Positions 43,380 to 54,048 of a stretch of 64,000 nucleotides of DNA are shown one piece after another. Source of the stretch: Aporrectodea caliginosa (taxonomy: Eukaryota > Annelida > Clitellata > Crassiclitellata > Lumbricidae); contig JACEVL010000005.1 of NCBI GenBank assembly GCA_020284085.1, positions 2,585,007 to 2,649,006 of the forward strand, written 5' to 3'. Position 1 is the first letter of the stretch, and each line of letters begins with the position of its first letter. The notes under the pieces were generated by a model, which was not told the DNA's origin, searched no databases, and saw nothing but the letters and a program-made list of their open reading frames with translations. The position numbers were made by a program, and so were the translations under genes.

Positions 43380-45230
43380 AACGGTTCAGAGCAAATGGAC
43401 AACCATTGCCCATGGATGACACTGGAGAACTGAGAGTTTTTAATTCAACATGACAGGCGCTTAACTCCACAGGCTGAAACTTATGCATTTTGCTCTGTAG
43501 TTGCTACAGTTTTATTAAATATTTTAAACAAGTGATTATCGATTTGTAATCTATTTGTTAATTATTTCGTGTTTACTACTTATCGTACGTTATTGCTTAA
43601 GTCTTTAATCAAGTGCAGCCAAATATTATAAAATGATTATGTCTAGAGCTGAGCCAGATCCCAATGTCATAATGTTTTATGACAACCGTTCGCCGCCTGA
43701 GAATTATAGTGTTCTATCGGCAGTTTTGTTCACTTGTAAGTTAGACACACTGTCCGATTCAGGGTAATTTGTTCTATCTTTGTGCAAAATGGCGAAAAAA
43801 CAGTGATAGCAAGTATGACAGTTAAAAATGATATTACAAAAATAGCTGTTTCCCTAGAATTATTATATAATGTATTTTTATAACTAATTACAGCGACAGT
43901 AATAATTCATTTCACTAATAATAATTATTATTATGTTCCATGTAATGACGAATCATCATAACATTTAATTGCATAGAGCTATTTCTGCAATATTTTGTTC
44001 TATTTGAACAAATTCCGAAAGTTGCCTTCAAATTATGTTTTCTTATGCAAGAGGTTTCAATCGTCGTGATTGTTTAAAGTTGCCGATGTCCACATAAATG
44101 TTTCTAAACATTCTTTCTCTATTTTGTCCCACCAAAGAGTTTTAAGTACTAAATTCTAAGTCAATAACCTTTCTTTTTCGATTTTCTCCGTTTCACCAAA
44201 AGTGTACATAGAACAGTCTACTTCTCGAGCGACGCGGTGTTGACTGCAGCTCTTCTTCCCTGTAAGACTGTAATTTTCAAACGGCTATAATTAGTGGTAT
44301 AAAGCAGTACGCCAAGTTGTTAGACGCTAAGGAGCATACCGCTTATGAAATACAACCTGAGAATGATCGACGCCTGTGTGCGCCCCTTCCCATCCCGAAT
44401 TGGACCATGCATGGTTAATAATAAAAAACTTATAGTTAAATTGTGATAATTCCGTCTAGTCAATGATCAATTCCTATCGTATTTACAGACCTGCTTATCT
44501 TTATCTATCTATACATGATATTTATATAGCGCTCCATAAAGATAACTACTGAGAGGCGCTCCCGACTCAGGTCCGATGACAAAGCAAAGTCTGAAGTAGT
44601 TTATAAAAGGAGCCAGAGGGGTCTCGTGGAAGAGAACGCAGGTCAGATGGGAGTCTATTCCAAACAAAAGGCCTCACGATCGAGGAAACCCGACGCTGTC
44701 TAGTGGCAGAACGAGCATGCGGAACCATAAAGTCACCTCTAGAGTCCGAGCGCAGAGATCGGCAACCAGAGCAGACCGAAGTAAAAAGTAAATAAGGATT
44801 CGTTTCATTTCATATTTTGTGCTTGAGTTACTATTTAAATTCTATTTCTTATCTACTCTATACAAAAGCTAGTAAGCTGTGGTTGATGTTTTAGAAAGAA
44901 AATTTTTGATGATGTTCTTCTTTGTCGGCACTCGGTTGCTTGCGCTAGCTGGGCAGCTTTTACTTCAAGCGCTACACTAATGCAGCGGGTTTTATGGCAC
45001 CGTCTGCGAGCATCGAGAACCCGCCTACAATCCAGACTCTGTTGACAATTTTGTCTAACAGCCAGTGAACAGCGTTTAATAAGAATGGCGACATAACTGG
45101 CCTCAGTTAAGGCCTCCTGAAACTTTAACAGTAGATTCTGAAAAATTTGTTTAACACAAAACAGACAATTGTCACACACAACAATAAGAGAAATTTCATC
45201 TCCATGACGTCGCAATTGATTGTTTCTCGT
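43380..45230. repeat. Unclassified dispersed repeat, copy 2, split by about 1.1 kb
   Basis: 43380-43640 and 44800-45230 together parallel 23320-24200. The intervening stretch has a SINE-like body near 44510-44600 (GAGGCGCTCCCGACT, also in the SINE at 4255-4465). The rest, 43650-44500, shows nothing recognisable. Confidence 0.5.
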
Positions 45231-45231
45231 T

Positions 45232-45755
45232 TAGGGGTCGTCCATTAATTATGTCAACAAATTTTAGGCAGCTTTGACACCCCTCCCTCCCCTTGTCAAC
45301 AACTGTAAAACATTCAGGGACCCCCAATAAAATTATGTCAATAGTCTGAGCACCCCACCTATAAAACAAAATGGTTCAGTATATGATGAGTTCAGAAACG
45401 GCATAAACAGTTTGATGATAAACCGCATTTACAAACTGTAATGATTTTGACTCTGGTTTTAATAAGAGATATCGATTTGGCTGGTAAAATCAGCCGTTGA
45501 TATGCAAAGCCATAATTAGCAGACGAGGTATAGGCCCCATGGAGCATTGCAACACAAAATTCACTATTAATTTCGGATTAGGATGCGAACTCGAGTGCGT
45601 TTAGCAGTATTATTATTTAATCTTTAAGCTGCCATACTGAAGGGTTTGTGTTGATTCATTGGAAAAAACTGCTGACTTCAATTTGCATTTAACACCCACC
45701 TCCTCAACAACTGTCAAACTTTTCCAAACCCCTTCCCTTACCCATTTTTTGACAT
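45232..45755 (+). mobile_element. Remnant of a MITE related to the one at 61618-62075
   Basis: The left end GGGGTCGTCCATTAATTATG resembles the GGGGCCGTCCATAAAGTACG end of the 61.6-kb MITE. Internal CCCTCCCTCCCC and TGTCAACAACTGT also fit a hairpin type. A possible second half, CAACAACTGTCAAAC to TTTTTTGACAT, lies at 45710-45755. No clean right end, and a LINE fragment follows. Confidence 0.45.
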
Positions 45756-46241
45756 ACTGCAACTCGCTCCTCATGGGTCTCCCCAAGTTGCGACTCTCCG
45801 CCCTCCAGTCAGTCTTAAACGCAGCTGCTAGGCTCATAGCACGCCTTCCTCGGTTCTCCCATATTTCAGATTATATGACTGAAGTGCTACACTGGCTCCC
45901 AATCACCTCACGTATCTATTATAAGATCCTCCTCTTGGTCTTCAAATCTCAACTTGGCCTTGCACCAAAATATCTCTCGGACTTTATGCATAAGCCTCTC
46001 TCTGCAACATCTACTCGCCCTCTGCGCTCTACTGACCGTCTGGACCTCTTTGTCCCTCGTGTTAAATCTGCCTTGGCTCAATGCCGGGCATTTGATGTGA
46101 CAGGTCCCTCCACTTGGAATGGCCTCCCCCTCTTCTACGGGCTATGCTCATGTCTGGGATTTCTCACGCATCCTCTCGCTCTCTTAAGGCGTTTCTTTTC
46201 CCCCGGGGCTTCCGCTTAGATACGATACTATACGATACGAT
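45755..46241 (+). pseudogene. CR1/L2-like LINE ORF2 C-terminus and 3' end
   Basis: Open frame reading LRLSALQSVLNAAARLIARL, YMTEVLHWLPITSRIYYKIL, LAPKYLSDFM and FDVTGPSTWNGLP, then a 3' tail of ATACGATACTATACGATACG (46218-46240). Well preserved in the fragment, 5'-truncated. Confidence 0.8.
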
Positions 46242-46244
46242 AGT

Positions 46245-47366
46245 TAATGGGTGACCTCTTATGTCTGATTACATGAAAACAGTAAATTACAATGTTACTG
46301 GGAAAGGTGTTAGTAAGGGTGTGATTTAGATCGTATGGGGTGTGAAGTCCACGATTCACACCCAAGCTTTGGCCAAGGTGGAAACGCAGTTTGCTTTGGT
46401 GGCTTTTCCCACCATAAACTATGGGTGGTAGTTATTCAGTGCTATGCCACTGCAAAATTATAATGCTATAGTTGATCATATAAGCAAGTAAGTGCACAAT
46501 TAACTAAATTGCACGTTCTGAATAATTAGGCTAATCAACGAATTAATAATTTATTGGAAAAATTTAATTAATGTTAATCATTAAAATTATTTATGTAATA
46601 ATTTATTGCAAAATTTATTGTTATTACCTTCGATGAGCAATGATATACTGTAGAGATTCTGCTAAGGAATCTAAGTTAAGAGCATGGGCTTAAGCGGGCT
46701 TATATAGCGCTAGTCAGTTGATCTGCAGTCAACCACTAGAGGGCTGAATTAAGGCTAGTTCTAATGCTTTTTGCTCTTTGTCATTGTCTCTTCTGGTTTT
46801 CCGAGTTCCTGTTGGCGGACTTTTTGTCGGTTTTATCTTTCATGATTAATGCAATTAAAAGTCACATTTAGGGTGAGGTTTGAAGTAAAAACTTTAAAGG
46901 GTTTGCCCTCGTGTAACCTAGGATCGGGTGACTGCGTTTATTAAGGAAAGTCGCACAGGAACGGCTGGTAAAACGAAGATTGTGTAAGCGCCATTTTGCC
47001 GCTAATCTGACAGTGACAGTCCAAGGGGTAGCCTTGAGAGATCTCAACGCTAGGGGTTGAATTCAACACCGTGGTTGTTAGGAACCCCGTCCCTTCTGAT
47101 AGCTCTAGTATATTGGGGAAGTATTTGTTTAGGAGTCTGCCTAACTAGAAGATGTCTTTAGTTTAATATCTTAGACTGCTTTGTTATAATTCTTTTAATA
47201 CGCTCCAAACAGGCGTAAATTTTTTTCATTAATGCAAACAACAAGAAATTGTACTGCAGATAATTCTTTTAATTTAAAACGACTGTAATTCAAACAGCAA
47301 TGTTAATTTCGACAAATACCTGTCTGTAAAGGAATATTCATTTTATGTTACAACGATAATTTGTAA
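46245..47366. other. Unassigned DNA upstream of an unknown ORF
   Basis: Contains a palindromic-looking CCAAGCTTTGGCCAAGG region (46363-46380). Could hold the 5' end of the element carrying the next ORF, but no LTR or terminal repeat was identified. Confidence 0.3.
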
Positions 47367-47921
47367 ATGAATAAAGACAAATTATTGGCTACGCCAGATA
47401 CTTGCCTGATGACTGAGTCTGTAGGCGCCACAGGAGGTGAGGAGGAGGTGAGAGGGTCCGTCCCTCACGATAAGGGGACACAAGGAATAGATTCCTCCCT
47501 AGAAGAGGATTCCCATATTTGGTTGCAAGCCCAAGTACTGCATTTACAATCTCAGAATGCCACTCTAAAATTGGCTTTAGAGGAAACCTTAAGGAAAGGT
47601 CATGAACGAGAGGATTCGAACCCAGGTCGTTCGGACCAAACGACAGTTCCCAATCCGGGAACCGCAGACAGAGAATGTCAGCCTTATACGCCCTCTGGTG
47701 AGGAAGAAATCGGCCCTGGTAAATTTAGGAGAACAGAAGAGATAAGGTACCAACACGAATACGAGCCTCCAGACGGGCCGGTCACCCGTCTGCCAGATCA
47801 GTTCACTCCCTCTAATCCGCTACGGCATGCAAACCCTGCTCATAGCCCGTTACATTACCCCGATCGGCCTGCAGGAGAGATCCGCTCAGCTCTTGCTCTC
47901 CTGGAATTGGCAGGAACATGA
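47367..47921 (+). CDS. Unknown 184-residue protein, possible gag-like ORF
   Basis: An uninterrupted frame with codon use unlike the surrounding AT-rich DNA. Residues 45-80 (HIWLQAQVLHLQSQNATLKL) look like a coiled coil. The rest is acidic and rich in Pro, Glu and Arg (YEPPDGPVTRLPDQF). No known domain recognised. Coiled coil plus disordered tail is compatible with the first ORF of a retroelement (for example a DIRS or Ngaro type), but no RT follows, so this is open. A tRNA B-box-like GGTTCGAATCC lies inside on the minus strand (about 47615-47630). Confidence 0.35.
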   Translation: MNKDKLLATPDTCLMTESVGATGGEEEVRGSVPHDKGTQGIDSSLEEDSHIWLQAQVLHLQSQNATLKLALEETLRKGHEREDSNPGRSDQTTVPNPGTADRECQPYTPSGEEEIGPGKFRRTEEIRYQHEYEPPDGPVTRLPDQFTPSNPLRHANPAHSPLHYPDRPAGEIRSALALLELAGT

Positions 47922-47929
47922 AAGGGGGA

Positions 47930-49300
47930 AACGCGACCTTTAGTCACCCCCAAAAGGGGTACCGAACAATACAAAGCACAATCTGGTGATAATTTCATAA
48001 GAAATATGTTATTTACAATATTGTGCTGGAAGAACATTGGTTATAGAAAATTTCTTAATCCTCGTTTTGAGCCTCTGATGAACTCTGACAATAGGCCTCA
48101 TATGTCTTAAAAATATAAATTTTGAATTGTGTAATTTGATTGGAAAATAATTAAATATGTAGAAAACATAATTATACGGTTCCAGAGCACTTGTTGTAAC
48201 GTGGTTTGTGTGGTTTGCGATCTTAAAATCAGAAGGGAACCACCATATTGTCCTACACAAGTCATCATAGCACTTGTTAAGTTGCATTTCCGCAGCAAAA
48301 TTTAGCAGAATTGCTAGTAGTAATTTCGTCAATGTGATATTAGCACAATATTCGTCAGTAAAGTTGTAAAACATTTGCCTTAAAATAATCGTATAATTAT
48401 ATTAAATATTGCAAAACACAAATTATAATATCGTTTATAATAGCAGACGACAATAGACAATAGCCTCGTGTGAGCGGCGTGACGTAAGAGAAAGTTTGTC
48501 TTACCTCACGCGAGGCTAAATGTGCAAATCAGGCGCAATCGAAATAAAACGCGGGCGACGCTCCGAAAAATTACGATCGCTATATTGGAACACGACCGAG
48601 CTTCGTATACTGTTATACTATTTAGCCCGGGGAACAAATAATAGGCATAAATAAGGTAGAGATAACCTGTGCGGCACCGTAATTTTTTCAACTCAATATT
48701 TACTTTAAGTTCCTATATAGCCTACGGACATTTTTAATTTCGACGTGGTCATTTATTCAAACGCCTTAAAATCTAGGTGAAGCCCGTTTTCTCGCAACCA
48801 ATAATGATGCCCGTTAAAGAAAGGCACAGGTAATTAAATTCAAATACACTGGGAAAAACTATTTTCACTTCTCAATATCGTTTCCATTCAGATATGAGGA
48901 CATTAAAAAAATGTGAAGCCCTTCTGCATACATATAGTAAGTAAGTAAGTAGCGTTTACTTGCAGCCGTTAAAAATTACGCATGGCGAAAACCCGGGCAA
49001 AGCCGGTAAAAATGGTAGTCTTATATATAATTCTGAGTTGTCCTTCCGTAACCCGGCTAAAGGCTCCGAAACGTAATGGTCTAGAGCTATAAAAATTTTA
49101 CAAACCCTTTTTATAAGCATATGTAGGTAAACGCGACTATTTTCAGCTCGCAATTTACTTTAAATTCCGATATATAAAACATTTTAAATTTCAAACTGTT
49201 TCAACCATGATGTAAGAGATAGGACAATATGGATTGAAATCTATCAATAATTTATAACGGTATCTAAGAATGGATCCCTAATCTCGACATTGAAATATTA
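47930..49300. other. Unassigned AT-rich DNA with small inverted repeat
   Basis: At 48460-48520 TAGCCTCG(T)GTGAG and CTCACGCGAGGCTA are inverted around about 35 bases, like a short foldback element. The word TTTACTTTAA(A/G)TTC repeats near 48700 and 49155. No coding signal. Confidence 0.4.
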
Positions 49301-49307
49301 AGGATCC

Positions 49308-49441
49308 TGTGAAAGGGTAGCCATGTCAGATGGACTCGAAAAAGGCAATGTGATCTGTTTGTACTTTGTGTTACAATTATTATACTCTATTCTTTCTTAA
49401 AACAATATAGTGTTTTAACTTGTGTTGAACACAACACTTCA
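49308..49441 (+). repeat. Putative 5' LTR of Gypsy-like element
   Basis: About 134 bases from TGTGAAAGGG to ..CTTCA, directly followed by TGGTGTCAGAAG, which has the TGG start of a tRNA primer-binding site. The LTR limits are inferred from TG...CA and the site; no second LTR is in the window. Confidence 0.45.
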
Positions 49442-49542
49442 TGGTGTCAGAAGACACTGAACTCTGAGAACTGTGACTGTGAGTATCGTTGTTATTCGTC
49501 ACTTGCGAACTTTGTACAACGCGGACCTGAACTTAAAACAAA

Positions 49543-50917
49543 ATGGCTGATAGCGAAGGGGTGACCTCCCAGATGCCTACACAATATTTTGCTGCCACGC
49601 TGCCTATTCCATCAAAACTGGACGTTCAAATAAATTTATCCGTCAATTGGAAACGAGTTAAAAGAGCGTGGGAGAACTATGAAATAGCGTCGCAACTCAA
49701 CGAACAAGCCAAAGCTACGCGTGTAGCAACTCTTCTCACGTGCATCGGTTCCGATGCATCAGACATTTATGACACGTTTGTGTTCGGTGATGGAAAAGAT
49801 AATGATGATCCAGTCGCAGTGTTACAGAAATTTGAAGCCCATTGCGTTGGTGCCACAATCGAAACATATGAGAGGTATTGTTTCAATCAGCGGGAACAAG
49901 AACCGGGAGAGCGTACTGAAGCATATGTCACCGCTCTCAGACGTTTGGCAAAGACTTGCAACTATGGTGTTTTAGAGGACAGTCTCATACGAGACAGAAT
50001 AGTGATTGGCATACAAGATGAAGCTGTCAGGAAACGCCTCCTCCAAGAACCAAGTCTTACGCTTAAGAAAAGCATAGACGTCTGCCATGCTGCAGAAATC
50101 ACAAATCATCAGCTGAAAACCTTGAAGCATGATGAGGACCATGCTGTCAAGACGACTCCCAGCAGAAGTCGGTTGACCGAAACACATGAAGTTGAGTGCA
50201 GGTTCTGTGGTAAACAACATGTCTTAGTTAAAGAAAGGTGTCCTGCTTGGGGCAAGAGTTGCATGCTGTGCCAAGGCCGCAATCATTTTGCAGTTAAATG
50301 TCATAAGAAGAACAAGAAACAACCGATCCACTTGTTCGAACAGTCAGCTGAGCCAGAAAGCGATACTGCGTCTGTCATGGACGTGGAAACCGTTGCTGCT
50401 TTTGAGCCGGCTGCCAAGAGACTGTTTGCCAAGTTTCTCATTGGTGAGATACCAGTTTATTTCCAGATAAACTGCGGTGCAACAGTGAATGTCCTTCTGC
50501 AAAATATCTACAAAAAGTGTCTAGAGACTATAAACTTAAGAAGCTTCAGGCAACTAATACAAAATTGGTCATGTATAATAAGTCGACGATGATAACGTCT
50601 GGGAAATGCAAACTGAAGCTGACAAACCCAAAGAATCACAAAGCTCACATTATTGAAGTTATGATCGTGGACGACAACTGCAATCCAATACTGGGTGCCC
50701 AGGCAGTGCAAGGAATGGATCTGCTGGCGGTTAGGTCAGAGAACATTGCCTCGTTTGAAGACAGGAAAGTATGTCAAACTATGACAGTGGATACAATACT
50801 ATCCCAGTTTCCAGCTGTGTTTCAAGGTGATGGCACATTTTGAAGGAAAACTGCATCTAGAAGTTGACGAAACCATTTCTCCTGTAAAACTACCTGTCCG
50901 TAAAGTACCAATTGCTT
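49543..50917 (+). pseudogene. Gypsy-like (Ty3) gag and start of pol, truncated
   Basis: The frame 49543-50592 encodes a retrotransposon capsid-like region (FNQREQEPGERTEAYVTALR, LIRDRIVIGI) and Cys/His knuckles (CRFCGKQH, CMLCQGRNHFAVKC). Next comes a protease-like FQINCGATVNVLL, where the catalytic Asp of DSGA-type proteases appears as Asn. A frameshift near 50510 leads to a second frame to 50843 (LGAQAVQGMDLL), and another to VRKVPIA near 50915. There the sequence changes abruptly to Polinton DNA polymerase. RT, RNase H and integrase are missing. The missing catalytic residue and frameshifts mean it is dead. Confidence 0.8.
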
Positions 50918-52153
50918 ATTGCTTCGACAATAAGTACATGCCCTCGTTCGACGACAGCAAGCCTTCATCATTTATAACCTATTTGGACGCTAACAATTTG
51001 TAGGGATGTGTAAGAATCTACCAACTCACGGGTTCAAGTGGATGGGTAATGGTGAGCTAAACAACTGGAGATCAACGCCGAGTATTTTAGAAGTGGACTT
51101 GGAATATTCGAGAGATTTGCACGATCTTCACAACGACTATCCTCTTGCCCCTGAGAATATTACACCCGATTCTTCAACTGTGTCTAAACTCATTCCAAAC
51201 CTGAATGATAAAGTAAAGTATATAGTTCATTACGAAAATGTAAAGCTGTATGAAAGCCTAGGCTTGAAGATAACCAAAATTCATCGCGGAATTAAATTTG
51301 AAGAAAGTGCCTGGCTGAAAAAATATATCGATCTAAATACCAGCATGAGGACCAGAGCCACTAACGATTTCGAGAAAGACTTTTTCAAACTAATGAATAA
51401 TAGTGTGTTTGGGAAAAGATGTGAAAACATAGAGTCTCGGGTAGATATAAAACTAGTTTCCAGCGAAAAGCAAGCTATAAAACTAGCGGCGAAAACGAGC
51501 TACGACACTCGATCTATTTTTGATGAAAACCTAATTGCCATTCACATGAAACGTACGAAACTATATTACAACAAGCCTATATATCTCGGTATGTGTATTT
51601 TAGACTTGAGTAAAACCATAATGTACGACTTTAATAATAATTACATCAAGAAAAAGTTTAGAGATAGAGCAAAGTTACAGATTCTCTAGCTTACGAAATT
51701 AAGACCGAAGACTTCTACGCCGATATAGCTCCTGACATTAGAAGTAGGTTCGACACTAGCGACTATCCTAAGGACCATCCATCCAGTGTAGAAACTGGGA
51801 TCAATAAAAAGGTTATTGGTATGTTTAAAGATGAAGCGGCTGGTAAACAGATCGAAGAGTTTGTAGGTTTAAGATCGAAACTGCATTCGTACAAGATGGC
51901 TGGAGTAGACCACAAGAAATGTAAAGGCGTGAAGAAGAATGTCGTTAAGAAATCTATCACTCACAAAGCTTATAAAGACTGCTTGTTCACCAAACGAGAA
52001 CAATCGAGAAAGATGAATGTCATTCGATCCCACCTACACGATATCTACACCGAAGAAGTCAACAAGGTGGCTCTTTCAGCGGAAGATGATAAACGAGTGA
52101 TTCAGCAAGATGGCATCCACACTTTAGCATATGGACATTATTCTCTAATATAA
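50915..52153 (+). pseudogene. Protein-primed DNA polymerase B, C-terminal part, broken
   Basis: Begins within the palm: FITYLDANNL (motif A type), then a stop at 51001-51003 and a frameshift. The frame 51006-51689 has LPTHGFKWM, a motif B-like FFKLMNNSVFGKR and YDFNNNYIKKKF. At about 51678 the frame breaks exactly where the YxDTDS catalytic motif C should be; only its end is left, in another frame. The third part, to 52153, carries EAAGKQIEEFVGLRSKLHSY and ends HYSLI. Family role: replicates the element from a terminal protein primer. The exonuclease domain and most of the N-terminus are missing at the junction with the Gypsy-like remnant. Confidence 0.88.
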
Positions 52154-52154
52154 A

Positions 52155-52580
52155 ATGAGTGTTAAAAAAATCGATGTCGAAGGCGTAGTTCTTCCAAATC
52201 ATCCGTTAACGAATTTTGAATTATTGGATGCTGCGAAGAAGCTGAATATTCCGAATTTTAGAGGAGTTTTTATGCGAGACGCCCTACCGAAGAAACCTAG
52301 ACGGAATGAGTGTGGGATATTGAATCTCGACGATTCTAACGGGGCGGGACAGCACTGGTGCAGCTTTTTAAAGAACGGTAACGAGAAAATTTATTTCGAC
52401 AGCTATGGACTGCCTCCTCCTACGGAATTAATAAAATATCTACAAAGACCGCTGCTTTACAACAGTGAGCGAATACAAAAAGACGGCCAAGTATTTTGCG
52501 GTCATTTATGTCTGTATGTACTGAAGAAAACATGCAACCATGGTTGTAAATTTCAAGAAGTTATAAACGAATTACATTAA
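52155..52580 (+). CDS. Adenain-like cysteine protease (Polinton maturation protease)
   Basis: 141 residues, intact. Catalytic residues of the adenovirus protease/Ulp1 type can be placed: His67 in GQHWCSF, Asp82 in YFDSYG, Gln112 and Cys115 in GQVFCGHLCL. The family cleaves viral structural precursors. The ATG directly follows TAATATAAA and is 1 base after the polymerase stop. The C-terminus is short (VINELH), as usual for Polinton proteases. Confidence 0.85.
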   Translation: MSVKKIDVEGVVLPNHPLTNFELLDAAKKLNIPNFRGVFMRDALPKKPRRNECGILNLDDSNGAGQHWCSFLKNGNEKIYFDSYGLPPPTELIKYLQRPLLYNSERIQKDGQVFCGHLCLYVLKKTCNHGCKFQEVINELH

Positions 52581-52739
52581 ATAATATCATCTATTTAAAA
52601 CATGCCTGTTGATAAATTTGGACGAACTGATACTGCATCAGTTGAAAGAATAGTGACTGGAGGCGTTACTCTATCTCAAGCGAGTAATACATTTCTAAAA
52701 CGAGACGTAACGAACGAAATGGCTGGTGATTTTACCCTA

Positions 52740-54048
52740 TGACGCACACCTTCCTGGCCAACACATTTAGCACACCTGGGGTCAAATTGACCCCACTGAT
52801 AACACGGGTGGATTTGATACCATTTTAATAGAAAGTCGAAATGAATGCTCCAAGTTTAGGTTGGACAGAGTGCGTGCATGTACGGAAAATGTTTGAATCA
52901 TGATACAATGTTAGATTCAATGTACGAAACAAAAAATCGTTTGTTGTAACCTAGGTATTCGTCACCACAGTGATCGTTCTAATGCTGGAAATGAATGTTC
53001 TTGTGACGTCTGTGGTATGTATGTATGTATGTATGTATGTATGTATGTATGCATGTATGTATGCATGTGTGTATGTATGAATGTATATATGTATGTACAT
53101 ATGTATGTATGTATTTATGTACGTATGTGCATATGAATGGAAGGATGAATCTATGTATGGTGGGATGGATGTATGCATGATATTTGTATGCATGCATGTA
53201 TGTATGTATGTATGTATGTATGTATGTATGCATGTATGTATGTATGAATGTATGTATGTATGTATATATGTATGTACATATGTATGTATGTATGTACGTA
53301 TGTGCGTATGCATGCAGGGATGAATCTATGTATGGTGGGAAGGATGTATGCATGTATATTTGTATGTATGTACGTATTTATGTATGTATGTATGTATGTA
53401 TGTATGTATGTATGTATGTATGTATGCATGCATGCATGCATGTATGTAGTACGTATGCATGCATGCATATATTTGTATGTATGTGTGTATATACAAATAC
53501 TAATGAACGCATGAACATGTATATATAATTATATGGATGTATATTGGTATGTATTTATATATGTGTGTGTATGTATGTGCGTATGCATGAATGTGTGTGT
53601 AGGCATGTATGTGTTATGTATGTTTGCATGTATGTATGCATTCATGTATATATTTTCTATGTGTGTATATGCATGTATTCATGTACATGTAGCCTAGGGA
53701 TGTATGTTTGTTTGTAATATGTGTGTGTATTTATATATGTATGTATGTATGCATGTGTGTATGTATGTATGTATGTGTGTATTTGTGTATGTAACGTAGC
53801 CTGGTTTATGTTATAGTCAGTGTTACAGCCTGGGGTCAGATTGACCCCAGGTGTGCTAAATAGGCCCGAGTGTCATTCTTATTTTTATATCATTGAACCT
53901 AGAATTCTAAACTCTTCGAATTTTTCCACATATGTAGAGGGATGAATTGCTGAGGAATTTGAATTATTTCAGATTTTTACTATTTGTATCAACGCAGCTA
54001 TTCAAAAAATTCCATGGTTGGGGTCAAATTGACCCCAGGTGTGCGTCA
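52740..54048. mobile_element. TA-flanked insertion (11-bp TIR TGACGCACACC) with long GTAT microsatellite
   Basis: The left end TGACGCACACC and right end GGTGTGCGTCA are perfect inverted repeats, each flanked by TA (52738-52739, 54049-54050). Removing the element and one TA keeps the fibre reading frame open. Near-palindromic GGGGTCAAATTGACCCC-type motifs occur at about 52779, 53833 and 54019. No transposase. A non-autonomous element of the Tc1/mariner-like TA-target class is the best guess. Confidence 0.75.
53010..53790. repeat. GTAT/GCAT microsatellite
   Basis: About 0.78 kb of ATGT-type repeats with variants, inside the TA-flanked element. Long Met-Tyr-Val-Cys and His-Thr-Tyr-Ile frames are by-products. 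Confidence 0.95.

Noticed and set aside
52951..53528. His-Thr-Tyr-Ile and Met-Tyr-Val-Cys repeat frames
   Set aside because: Translation of the GTAT microsatellite.
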